A stretch of 5,665 nt of DNA from Alphaproteobacteria bacterium (lineage in GTDB: Bacteria > Pseudomonadota > Alphaproteobacteria > Rhodobacterales > Rhodobacteraceae), in the NCBI GenBank assembly GCA_024277955.1, contig JAJRUE010000096.1:1-5665 (forward strand). The letters are read 5' to 3'. The position numbers and the translations under genes are program-made. Below the pieces are notes generated by a model. The model was given only the letters and a program-made list of their open reading frames with translations. It ran no database searches and was not told the origin of the DNA. Shown here piece after piece: positions 1-5,380 of the stretch. Every line of letters begins with the position of its first letter. The stretch's first letter is position 1.

Positions 1-1
1 C

Positions 2-910
2 GCGCGGTCCTACGCTGGCGACATCATGCTGCGCCACATGATCCAGGCGCTGTCGGAAATGTGGCCCGACATCCCGATCTGCATGCACCAGGACCACGGC
101 AACAACGAAGCCACCTGCCTGAGCGCGATCCGCCACGGCTTTACCAGCGTGATGATGGACGGCTCGCTCAAGGAAGACATGAAGACGCCCGCCGATTTCG
201 ACTATAACGTCGATATCACCGAACGCGTCAGCCGCATGGCGCATTGGATCGGCGCCTCGGTCGAGGGTGAGCTGGGCGTGCTCGGGTCGTTGGAAACCGG
301 CGAAGCGGCCGAAGAAGACGGCTCTGGCGCAGTGGGCAAGCTGTCCAAGGAACAACTGCTGACCGACCCGGACGAGGCGGTGGAATTCGTCAAGCTGACC
401 AAGGTGGACGCGCTGGCGATCGCCTGCGGCACCAGCCACGGGGCCTACAAGTTTTCTTCCAAGCCCACCGGCGAGACGCTCGCGATGAGCCAGATCGCCG
501 CGATCCACGCCAAGCTGCCGGATACGCATCTGGTGATGCACGGATCTTCCTCGGTGCCGCAGTACCTGCAGGACCTGATCAACGAGTTCGGCGGCGAGAT
601 GCCCCAGACCTACGGCGTCCCGGTCGAAGAGATCGAAAAGGGCATCAGGATGGGCGTGCGCAAGGTGAACATCGACACCGACAACCGCATGGCGATCACC
701 GGGCAGTTCCGCAAGGTGGCCACCGAAAAGCCGACCGAGTTCGACCCGCGCAAGTTCCTGATCCCGGCGATGGACGAGATGGAAAAGCTGGTCAAGGACC
801 GGTTCGAACGCTTCGGCACCGCCGGCAATGCCAGCAAGATCAAGGTCATCGACATGGACGAGATGGCCAAGCGCTATGCCGACGGCAGCCTGGACCCGAA
901 AACCGCATGA
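2..910 (+). CDS. cbbA: Class II fructose-1,6-bisphosphate aldolase, CbbA type (5' end outside window)
   Basis: Cytosolic zinc enzyme that condenses dihydroxyacetone phosphate with glyceraldehyde 3-phosphate (or erythrose 4-phosphate) in the CBB regeneration arm and in gluconeogenesis. The frame is open from base 2, reading ARSYAGDIMLRHMI, so the ATG at 26 is internal and about 50 N-terminal residues lie upstream. The 302 residues seen plus those match the family length of about 350. Visible active-site motifs are MHQDHGNN (catalytic Asp and zinc His, about 83-106), VEGELG (zinc-site Glu), GTSHGAYK (zinc His at 437-439), MHGSSSVP (zinc His at 539-541) and VNIDTDNR (phosphate/substrate binding). 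It ends with TGA at 908-910. It is followed by a 101-nt gap and rpe on the same strand, so it is probably the promoter-proximal or middle gene of a cbb operon. The family is certain. The choice of cbbA over fba rests on sequence type and neighbours. Confidence 0.96.
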   Translation, partial: ARSYAGDIMLRHMIQALSEMWPDIPICMHQDHGNNEATCLSAIRHGFTSVMMDGSLKEDMKTPADFDYNVDITERVSRMAHWIGASVEGELGVLGSLETGEAAEEDGSGAVGKLSKEQLLTDPDEAVEFVKLTKVDALAIACGTSHGAYKFSSKPTGETLAMSQIAAIHAKLPDTHLVMHGSSSVPQYLQDLINEFGGEMPQTYGVPVEEIEKGIRMGVRKVNIDTDNRMAITGQFRKVATEKPTEFDPRKFLIPAMDEMEKLVKDRFERFGTAGNASKIKVIDMDEMAKRYADGSLDPKTA

Positions 911-916
911 AAAAAC

Positions 917-983
917 GCCGGGGGCATCGATTTCTTTCAAAGAAATCGATACGGAATTCTTGAAGAATTCCGTCCCCCCCGGC
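917..983. repeat. Compound inverted repeat: two abutting perfect palindromes inside a GC stem
   Basis: Three nested inverted repeats fill most of the cbbA-rpe gap. Palindrome 1 (926-950) is a perfect 12-bp arm, one C, and a 12-bp arm, beginning ATCGATTTCTTT. Palindrome 2 (951-973) is a perfect 11-bp arm, one G, and an 11-bp arm, beginning ACGGAATTCTT. The two touch with no gap. An outer stem, GCCGGGGG at 917-924 with CCCCCGGC at 976-983, encloses both, so a single strand could fold into a three-way junction. On the minus strand the structure is followed by a T run (915-911), but no minus-strand gene reads through here. The compact shape suggests a dispersed palindromic element or an mRNA processing/stability element between co-transcribed genes. 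That role is inferred; the base pairing is directly visible. Confidence 0.85.
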
Positions 984-1011
984 CCCCGCGCCAACAACAG
1001 GAAACCCAGCC

Positions 1012-1701
1012 ATGCCTTTTGACCGCTCGATCAAGATTGCGCCCTCGATCCTCTCCGCCGATTTCGCCAATTTCGGCCAGGAAATCCAGGCCATCGAGGC
1101 GCAGGGCTGCGACTGGGTGCATGTGGACGTGATGGACGGGCATTTCGTGCCCAACCTCACCTTCGGCCCGCCCGCCGTCAAAGCCTTTCGTCCGCATGTG
1201 AAGACGGTCATGGACGTGCATCTGATGATCTCGCCGGTGGACCAGTATATCGACGCCTATGCCGATGCAGGCGCCGACGTCCTGACCGCGCACCTCGAGG
1301 CCGGCCCGCATATCCACCGCACGCTGCAGGCGATCCGCGGCGCGGGGATGAAGGCCGGGCTGGCGCTGAACCCCGGCACCCCGGCAAGTGCCGCGGCCGA
1401 GCTGATGGACAGCGTCGATCTGATCTGCGTGATGACCGTCAACCCCGGCTTCGGCGGCCAGAAGTTCATCGACATGACCGCCAAGGTGCGCGCCCTGCGC
1501 GAGATGATCGGCGACCGCCCCGTGCACATCGAGATCGACGGCGGCGTTGACCCGACCACCGCGCCTCTGGTGGCCGCTGCCGGCGCCGATGTGCTGGTGG
1601 CCGGCAGCGCGGTGTTCCGCGGCGGCTCGGTGGACGACGCACAGGTTTACGGCGAAAATATCCGCGCCATCCGCGACGCCGCCAACGCCGCGACTGGCTG
1701 A
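1012..1701 (+). CDS. rpe: Ribulose-phosphate 3-epimerase
   Basis: Interconverts D-xylulose 5-phosphate and D-ribulose 5-phosphate in the cytosol, feeding phosphoribulokinase in the CBB cycle and also serving the pentose phosphate pathway. It is a 229-residue TIM barrel, normal for the family. Visible motifs are IAPSILSADF (residues 9-18), VHVDVMDGHFVPN (36-48; metal-binding His37, acid/base Asp39), DVHLMI (68-73; metal-binding His70), NPGFGGQKFI (144-153), EIDGGVD (174-180; second acid/base and metal ligand Asp177) and the phosphate-binding AGSAVF (197-202). The ATG at 1012 has an AGGA at 999-1002, nine nucleotides upstream. It lies between aldolase and the MBL gene on the same strand, with no evident promoter of its own in the gap. 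In this setting the gene would often be named cbbE. Confidence 0.97.
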   Translation: MPFDRSIKIAPSILSADFANFGQEIQAIEAQGCDWVHVDVMDGHFVPNLTFGPPAVKAFRPHVKTVMDVHLMISPVDQYIDAYADAGADVLTAHLEAGPHIHRTLQAIRGAGMKAGLALNPGTPASAAAELMDSVDLICVMTVNPGFGGQKFIDMTAKVRALREMIGDRPVHIEIDGGVDPTTAPLVAAAGADVLVAGSAVFRGGSVDDAQVYGENIRAIRDAANAATG

Positions 1702-1707
1702 ACCGCG

Positions 1708-1736
1708 CCACCGGGGGCGCCGCAGCCATCCGGTGG
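1708..1736 (+). other. Small hairpin in the rpe-MBL gap
   Basis: CCACCGG (1708-1714) is complementary to CCGGTGG (1730-1736), giving a 7-bp stem with a 15-nt loop just after the rpe stop. No U tract follows, so it is not a clear intrinsic terminator. It could be a weak attenuator or RNA-stability element, or chance in GC-rich DNA. The downstream gene has a good ribosome site, GGAG at 1750-1753. Confidence 0.3.
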
Positions 1737-1760
1737 GACATCGTCAAACGGAGAATCCCG

Positions 1761-2687
1761 ATGAAGATCACCCGCCGCGAATTTCTGACCGCCACCGGCG
1801 CCGCCGCCCTGGCCGCCGGCCTGCCGGCGCGCGCCTGGTCGCAAGCCACGATCCAAGCCGGCGGGGTTCGCATCGACAGCCTGTCGGACGGCAACCTGAC
1901 GCTGCCCGGCAACTTCATCTTCGGCCCCGCCCCGCAGGACGAACTGGCCGAGCTGCTGCGCGGCTACGGCTATGACGCGATCCCGTCGCGCATCACCCCG
2001 CCGTGCAATGTCACGCTGTTGCGCGACGGCGCCAATACGGTGCTGTTCGACGCCGGCTCGGGCCCGGCGTTCCAAAGCTCGGCCGGGCTGCTGGGCGAAG
2101 CGCTGGGCGAAATCGGCGTCGCCCCCGAAGACGTGACCCATGTGATTTTCACCCACGGCCACCCGGACCACCTCTGGGGCCTGCTCGACGATTTCGACGA
2201 ACCGGTGTTCTACGAGGCGACCCACATGATCGGCCGCACCGAATTCGACTATTGGAGCGATCCGGACACCGTCAACAACATCGGCGAAGCGCGCGCCAGT
2301 TTCGCGGTGGGCGCCAGGCGGAGGCTGGAAACGCTTGGGGCCGATGGCTTTACGCTCTTCGACGGCGAGTCCGAGCTGCTGCCCGGCGTGCTGGCGATCC
2401 CGACCTTCGGCCACAGCCCCGGCCACTATTCCTTTGCGCTGGCCGCCGAAGGTCGCCAGGTGCTGGTGGCGGGCGATGCGATCACCAATGGCCACATGGC
2501 CTTTGAACGGCCCGATTGGCCGTCGGGTTCGGACCAGGATCTCGAGATGGGCGCCCGCACCCGCGCCCGGCTGCTCGACCGGATCGTGGCCGAGGACATG
2601 ACCCTGATCGGCTACCATATCGAACGCCCCGGCATCGGCCGGGCCGAACGGCTGTCCGGCGGGCGCTACCGCTTCATCGCGCTCTGA
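1761..2687 (+). CDS. Tat-exported metallo-beta-lactamase-fold hydrolase (lactonase-like)
   Basis: A 308-residue predicted periplasmic metal hydrolase whose substrate cannot be named from sequence. The N-terminus is a twin-arginine (Tat) signal: TRREFLT at residues 4-10, then an Ala-rich hydrophobic stretch and likely cleavage near residues 24-29 (ARA or SQA). No lipobox Cys is seen. The MBL fold is complete: THGHPDH at 131-137 supplies His132, His134, Asp136 and His137; GHSPGH at 217-222 supplies a further metal-ligand His; AGDA at 237-240 supplies the bridging Asp239; GYH at 284-286 supplies the last His. All ligands for two metals are therefore present and the enzyme should be active. GHSPGH followed by AGDA resembles the lactonase-like branch (YtnP/AHL-lactonase relatives), so an ester or lactone substrate is a guess. 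The start is set by GGAG at 1750-1753, seven nucleotides upstream. It lies 59 nt after rpe and 65 nt before gph, apparently in the same transcription unit. Confidence 0.9.
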   Translation: MKITRREFLTATGAAALAAGLPARAWSQATIQAGGVRIDSLSDGNLTLPGNFIFGPAPQDELAELLRGYGYDAIPSRITPPCNVTLLRDGANTVLFDAGSGPAFQSSAGLLGEALGEIGVAPEDVTHVIFTHGHPDHLWGLLDDFDEPVFYEATHMIGRTEFDYWSDPDTVNNIGEARASFAVGARRRLETLGADGFTLFDGESELLPGVLAIPTFGHSPGHYSFALAAEGRQVLVAGDAITNGHMAFERPDWPSGSDQDLEMGARTRARLLDRIVAEDMTLIGYHIERPGIGRAERLSGGRYRFIAL

Positions 2688-2752
2688 ACCACCTGAACCG
2701 TAACGATTTTTCCCGACCGGGTCCGGCCCGGCCGCAGCACAAGGACCACCCG

Positions 2753-3412
2753 ATGACCGCCATCGTCTTTGATCTCGACGGAACGCTGATCGACAGCGCC
2801 CCGGACATCCGCGCCATCGCCAACGCGGTGCTCAAGGGGGTGGGCGCGGACCCGATCACCCTGGAACAGACGCGCGCATTCATCGGCAACGGCGCGGCCA
2901 CCTTCGTCGCCCGCATGATCGCCGAACAGGGCGTGGCCGCCGATGCCGCGCAACAGGACCGGATGCTGGCCGACTTCAAGGACCGCTACAACACGGCGGT
3001 GGAAAATTCGGCGCTTTATCCGGGGGTTGCGGCGATGCTCGACCAGCTCAGGGCCGACGGCCACATCCTGGGCCTGTGCACCAACAAGCCGCTGAAACCG
3101 GCGCGCTTCGTGCTGGAGCATTTCGGCATTCTCGAACATTTCGACGCGGTTCTGGGCGGCGACAGCCTGCCGGTGAACAAGCCCGACCCGGCGCCGCTGC
3201 TCAAGACCTTTGAAATGCTCGGGGCGGAAACCGAAGACAGCCTCTATGTGGGCGACAGCGAAGTGGACGCCGAAACCGCCGCGCGCGCTGATGTGCCGTT
3301 TGCGCTGTTCACCCTGGGCTACCGCAAGACGGCGATCGAAGAGCTGCCCCACGAAGTGGCCTTCGAACATTTCAACGCCATCCCGGTCTTCGTCGACAAC
3401 CGTTTCCCATGA
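2753..3412 (+). CDS. gph: Phosphoglycolate phosphatase (HAD superfamily, CbbZ type)
   Basis: Dephosphorylates 2-phosphoglycolate, the toxic product of the RuBisCO oxygenase reaction, giving glycolate for photorespiratory salvage; cytosolic and Mg-dependent. It has 219 residues, typical for the family. HAD motifs in order are FDLDGTLIDS (residues 6-15; nucleophile Asp7 and acid/base Asp9), LCTNKP (108-113; Thr110), VNKPDP (141-146; Lys143) and VGDSEVD (166-172; Asp168 and Asp172, metal binding). The helical cap lies between about 15 and 85. The frame is open well upstream, but ATG 2753 is chosen because FDLDG must sit near the N-terminus and AAGGA at 2741-2745 is seven nucleotides away. The stop overlaps the cbbY start as ATGA, indicating translational coupling. 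In a cbb locus the usual name is cbbZ. Confidence 0.95.
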   Translation: MTAIVFDLDGTLIDSAPDIRAIANAVLKGVGADPITLEQTRAFIGNGAATFVARMIAEQGVAADAAQQDRMLADFKDRYNTAVENSALYPGVAAMLDQLRADGHILGLCTNKPLKPARFVLEHFGILEHFDAVLGGDSLPVNKPDPAPLLKTFEMLGAETEDSLYVGDSEVDAETAARADVPFALFTLGYRKTAIEELPHEVAFEHFNAIPVFVDNRFP

Positions 3413-4155
3413 GCCCGCCGATGCCCCTCAAAGCGCTGATATTCGATGTCGACGGCACGCTGGCCGAAACCGAAGAGGCGCACCGCGCGGCCTTCAACCT
3501 GACCTTCGAAAAATGGGGCCTGGGCTGGCACTGGAGCCGCGACGCCTACCGTGGGTTGCTGAAAACCACCGGCGGCAAGGAACGGATGCGCGCCTTTCAG
3601 AACAGCCTGCCGCGCGAGGCGCGCCGCCTGAACACCGATGAGCTGGCGCGGCTGCACGCCGAAAAGACCGCCGCCTACGGGGCGATCCTGGACAGCGGCG
3701 GGCTGCGGCTGCGCCCGGGCGTGGGCGAGCTGATCGCAAACGCGCGCGCCGCCGGTCTGAAGATCGCCGTCGCCACCACCACCAACGCCCCCAATGTCCA
3801 AGCCCTCGCCCGCTGCTGCTGGAACCGCCCCGCCCGCGAGGTTTTCGACGAAATCGCCGCGGGCGACATGGTGCCGGCCAAGAAACCCGCCCCCGACCTG
3901 TTCCTCCTCGCGCTGGAAAAGCTGGGGCTGCCGGCAGACGCCTGCATCGCGTTCGAGGACAGCCGCAACGGGCTGGTCTCGGCCAGGGGCGCGGGTCTGC
4001 GGGTGCTGGTCACCCCCTCGGCCTATACCGACGACGAAGATTTCAGCGAAGCCGACTGGATCGCCCCGTCGCTCGCCCCCCAGCACCTGCCCGAACCGCT
4101 GCGCTTCCAGAACCACCCCTCGGCCAAAACGTCCAACCCCGCCCGCGGCGCCTGA
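3409..4155 (+). CDS. cbbY: CbbY, xylulose-1,5-bisphosphate phosphatase (HAD superfamily)
   Basis: In characterised red-type systems CbbY hydrolyses xylulose-1,5-bisphosphate, a RuBisCO side product and tight inhibitor, to xylulose 5-phosphate. It has 248 residues. Visible motifs are IFDVDGTLAETEE (11-23; nucleophile Asp13, acid/base Asp15), TTGGKER (53-59, the conserved CbbY cap segment that contacts substrate phosphate), VATTT (121-125), AKKPAPD (157-163) and FEDSRNG (182-188; metal-binding Glu183/Asp184). TTGGKER together with ATTTNAPNV separates it from generic beta-phosphoglucomutase-like proteins. The start at 3409 overlaps the gph stop by four bases but has no clear ribosome site, which fits coupling. 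An in-frame ATG at 3421 (residue 5) is an alternative. The last 30 or so residues are Pro/Ser-rich and look poorly conserved. It is the last gene of the + strand run and faces cbbR tail to tail. Confidence 0.93.
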   Translation: MSPPMPLKALIFDVDGTLAETEEAHRAAFNLTFEKWGLGWHWSRDAYRGLLKTTGGKERMRAFQNSLPREARRLNTDELARLHAEKTAAYGAILDSGGLRLRPGVGELIANARAAGLKIAVATTTNAPNVQALARCCWNRPAREVFDEIAAGDMVPAKKPAPDLFLLALEKLGLPADACIAFEDSRNGLVSARGAGLRVLVTPSAYTDDEDFSEADWIAPSLAPQHLPEPLRFQNHPSAKTSNPARGA

Positions 4156-4220
4156 AACCACCCACGCCCCGGCCCGCCAGCCCAGGGCCATCCAGCGCGC
4201 CCGCCCCCCTTCTTCTTTTG

Positions 4221-4240
4221 AAAAATATCCCCGCCGGAGG
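4221..4240 (-). terminator. Probable intrinsic terminator of cbbR (minus strand)
   Basis: Read on the minus strand, CCTC (4240-4237), loop CGGC and GGGG (4232-4229) form a short stem including one G-U pair. It is followed by ATA and five T (4225-4221). It lies about 80-95 nt past the cbbR stop. The stem is short, but the adjoining U tract makes it the best terminator candidate in this gap. The surrounding segment (about 4207-4242: pyrimidine-rich run, GAAAAATAT, CCGCCGGAGG) resembles an intergenic segment I recall as common after genes in Rhodobacterales; that part is memory, not a search. Confidence 0.5.
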
Positions 4241-4244
4241 CACC

Positions 4245-4265
4245 GGCGCGGGCGCAGCCCGCGCC
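4245..4265. terminator. Strong GC hairpin between convergent cbbY and cbbR
   Basis: GGCGCGGGC (4245-4253) and GCCCGCGCC (4257-4265) form a perfect 9-bp stem with a GCA loop. It lies within the 162-nt region (4156-4317) between two converging genes. It has no immediate U tract on the + strand; on the minus strand the T run of the neighbouring hairpin lies about 20 nt further on. It probably acts as a bidirectional stop or 3'-end stabiliser. The rest of the gap includes a weaker stem, GGCCC 4171-4175 with GGGCC 4185-4189, and a pyrimidine run at 4201-4219. No small gene was seen there. Confidence 0.5.
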
Positions 4266-4317
4266 CGGGGCGATGCGCGCAGCGCAGCGCAAAACCTCGG
4301 ACCAGCCTGAAACGCGC

Positions 4318-5259
4318 CTATGCCTGCGCCAGGATCTCGTCGCTCTCTTCCAGAATGAAACTCAGGAAACTGCGCGCCGCCAGCGAAAGCTCCTTGCCGC
4401 GCGGATGAACCGCAAACCATTGACGTTCAATCGGAAACCCCTGCACATCCAGCACCGCGATCGTGCCGCCAGCCAGTTCGCGGCTCAGGTTTCGCCGCGA
4501 CAGAACAGAAATGCCCAGCCCCGCCATCACCCCCTGCTTGATTGCCTCGGGCGAACCAAGCTCCAGAAACGGGTGGATGTTCACCCCCTGGCTGGCGAAC
4601 ATCCGCTCGACCGCCTGGCGGGTGCCCGACCCGGCTTCGCGCACCAGGAACTTTTCCTCGGCCAGCCGCGCCAGCGCGATGTCGCGCGCGCCCGCCAGCG
4701 GGTGCCCGGGCGGCGCCACCACCACGATTTCATTGCCGACAAAGGGATAGGCCTCGACCGGCATTTCGTTGGGCACCCGGCCCATGATCAGCAGGTCGTC
4801 TTCGTTGGCGCGCAGCCGGCGCAACACGTTTTGCCGGTTGGTCACCGCCAGTTGCGGCACCACCTGCGGGTGGCGTTCGACGAAAGCGCCCAGCAGCGCC
4901 GGCATGAAATAGATCGCCGACGTGATCACCGCCAGCCGCAGCTCGCCGCGCACCACGCCGCGGCTCTCGGCGGCATAGTCGCCCAGCGCCGACATCCGGC
5001 CCAGAACCTCGACCGCCGCGCGGTAGACCTCGCGCCCGGCGTCGGTGGGATGCACCCGCCCCGCCACCTGTTCCACCAGCGGCAGTTGCAACGTGTCGCA
5101 CAGCTTGCGGATCTGCATCGAGACCGTCGGCTGGGTCAGGTTCAGCGCCTCGGCCGCCCGGGTAAAGCCGCCCAGCCGCACCACGGTTTCGAAAATCTGC
5201 AGCTGGCGCAGGGTGATACCCTGGATGAACAACCCGCCGGGGGGATCTGACATAGCCAT
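4318..5259 (-). CDS. cbbR: CbbR, LysR-type transcriptional regulator of the CBB genes
   Basis: DNA-binding activator that responds to CBB metabolites and controls cbb transcription. It has 313 residues, a normal LysR-family length. The N-terminal winged helix-turn-helix spans about residues 15-75: ITLRQLQIFETVVRLGGF, then TRAAEALNLTQPTVSMQI, whose second part is the recognition helix, then the wing and linker helix (to about 100). The inducer-binding domain follows from about 105 to 300: ELRLAVITSAIYFMP, a second subdomain around 165-265 with REAGSGTRQAVERMF, and a return at GVMAGLGISVLSRR. It is divergent from cbbL, the classical arrangement for CbbR, and that neighbourhood plus overall resemblance supports the name. 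The start is ATG 5259-5257, with a weak AGAG (5272-5269) nine nucleotides upstream. ATG 5253-5251 (residue 3) is possible. Its leader contains the LysR-like dyad, so autoregulation is likely. Confidence 0.93.
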   Translation of the reverse strand: MAMSDPPGGLFIQGITLRQLQIFETVVRLGGFTRAAEALNLTQPTVSMQIRKLCDTLQLPLVEQVAGRVHPTDAGREVYRAAVEVLGRMSALGDYAAESRGVVRGELRLAVITSAIYFMPALLGAFVERHPQVVPQLAVTNRQNVLRRLRANEDDLLIMGRVPNEMPVEAYPFVGNEIVVVAPPGHPLAGARDIALARLAEEKFLVREAGSGTRQAVERMFASQGVNIHPFLELGSPEAIKQGVMAGLGISVLSRRNLSRELAGGTIAVLDVQGFPIERQWFAVHPRGKELSLAARSFLSFILEESDEILAQA

Positions 5260-5262
5260 TTA

Positions 5263-5279
5263 TCTATACTCTGAATAGA
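5263..5279. promoter_or_regulatory. Candidate CbbR operator (LysR-type dyad with T-N11-A)
   Basis: TCTAT (5263-5267) and ATAGA (5275-5279) form an exact 5-bp inverted repeat with a 7-nt spacer. Inside it T5265 and A5277 fit the T-N11-A rule of LysR-family sites. It lies 4 to 20 nt upstream of the cbbR start codon and about -62 to -46 relative to the predicted cbbL start of transcription, where LysR activators commonly anchor. The dyad is visible; binding by CbbR is inferred from position. Confidence 0.5.
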
Positions 5280-5290
5280 AACTATCGATT

Positions 5291-5318
5291 TTGATTTATA
5301 TTCGCAAACTGGCATACT
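5291..5318 (+). promoter_or_regulatory. Predicted sigma70-like promoter of cbbL
   Basis: TTGATT (5291-5296, four of six matches to the -35 consensus), a 16-nt spacer and CATACT (5313-5318, four of six for -10). This puts the transcript start near 5325 and gives a leader of about 56 nt to the cbbL ATG. The elements are weak, as expected for an activator-dependent promoter. It overlaps the opposing cbbR promoter almost completely. Confidence 0.45.
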
Positions 5319-5323
5319 GTCCA
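5295..5323 (-). promoter_or_regulatory. Predicted sigma70-like promoter of cbbR
   Basis: On the minus strand TGGACA (5323-5318, five of six for -35) is followed by exactly 17 nt and TATAAA (5300-5295, five of six for -10). Transcription would start near 5288, with a leader of about 29 nt. This is the stronger of the two opposed promoters by consensus match. Its -35 shares base 5318 with the cbbL -10. Confidence 0.55.
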
Positions 5324-5325
5324 CA

Positions 5326-5343
5326 GCGGCGCCTTCGTGCCGC
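5326..5343 (+). other. Hairpin at the 5' end of the predicted cbbL leader
   Basis: GCGGC (5326-5330) pairs with GCCGC (5339-5343). The pairing can extend by a G-U (5331/5338) and a C-G (5332/5337) around a CTTC loop, giving about 7 bp. It begins next to the predicted transcript start (about 5325), so it could cap the cbbL mRNA as a 5' stabilising stem. No riboswitch-like architecture and no U tract are seen. Confidence 0.35.
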
Positions 5344-5369
5344 CTAGGGATTCAATCGACGCGAAAGGC

Positions 5370-5376
5370 AAGGGAG
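5370..5376 (+). promoter_or_regulatory. Ribosome binding site of cbbL
   Basis: AAGGGAG at 5370-5376 precedes the ATG at 5381. Its AAGG part is seven nucleotides from the start codon. It is the purine-rich stretch that fixes the cbbL start and agrees with the usual red-type large-subunit N-terminus. Confidence 0.7.
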
Positions 5377-5380
5377 AACC

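Noticed and set aside
911..983. The cbbA-rpe palindromes as a minus-strand intrinsic terminator (T run at 915-911)
   Set aside because: No minus-strand gene leads into it from the right, so it would have nothing to terminate. The flanking genes all run on the + strand.
1647..2618. Long minus-strand open frame (323 codons) across rpe end and the MBL gene
   Set aside because: Antisense shadow in high-GC DNA. The + strand has a Tat signal, a complete metal site and good ribosome binding sites; the minus frame has no motifs.
2707..2731. T run plus CCGGG/CCCGG stem between the MBL gene and gph as a terminator
   Set aside because: The T run (2707-2711) precedes the 5-bp stem (2717-2721/2727-2731) on the + strand and no minus-strand gene needs it. 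The stem is too short in GC-rich DNA.
2516..2752. Possible N-terminal extension of gph to the ATG at 2516
   Set aside because: It would overlap the MBL coding region out of frame, gives a Pro/Arg/His-rich stretch with no conservation, and displaces the FDLDG motif from the N-terminus. ATG 2753 has a ribosome site.
3409..3420. cbbY starting at the ATG at 3421 instead of 3409
   Set aside because: Not excluded, but the ATGA overlap with gph is a common coupling signal and neither ATG has a better ribosome site, so the upstream start was kept.
3319..4191. Minus-strand open frame (290 codons) opposite cbbY
   Set aside because: Gly/Val/Arg-rich shadow of the cbbY reading frame, with no domain and no start context.
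4273..5250. Long + strand open frame (325 codons) opposite cbbR
   Set aside because: It is the antisense shadow of cbbR: composition is His/Arg/Gln/Pro-rich with no recognisable domain, while the minus strand encodes a complete LysR protein.
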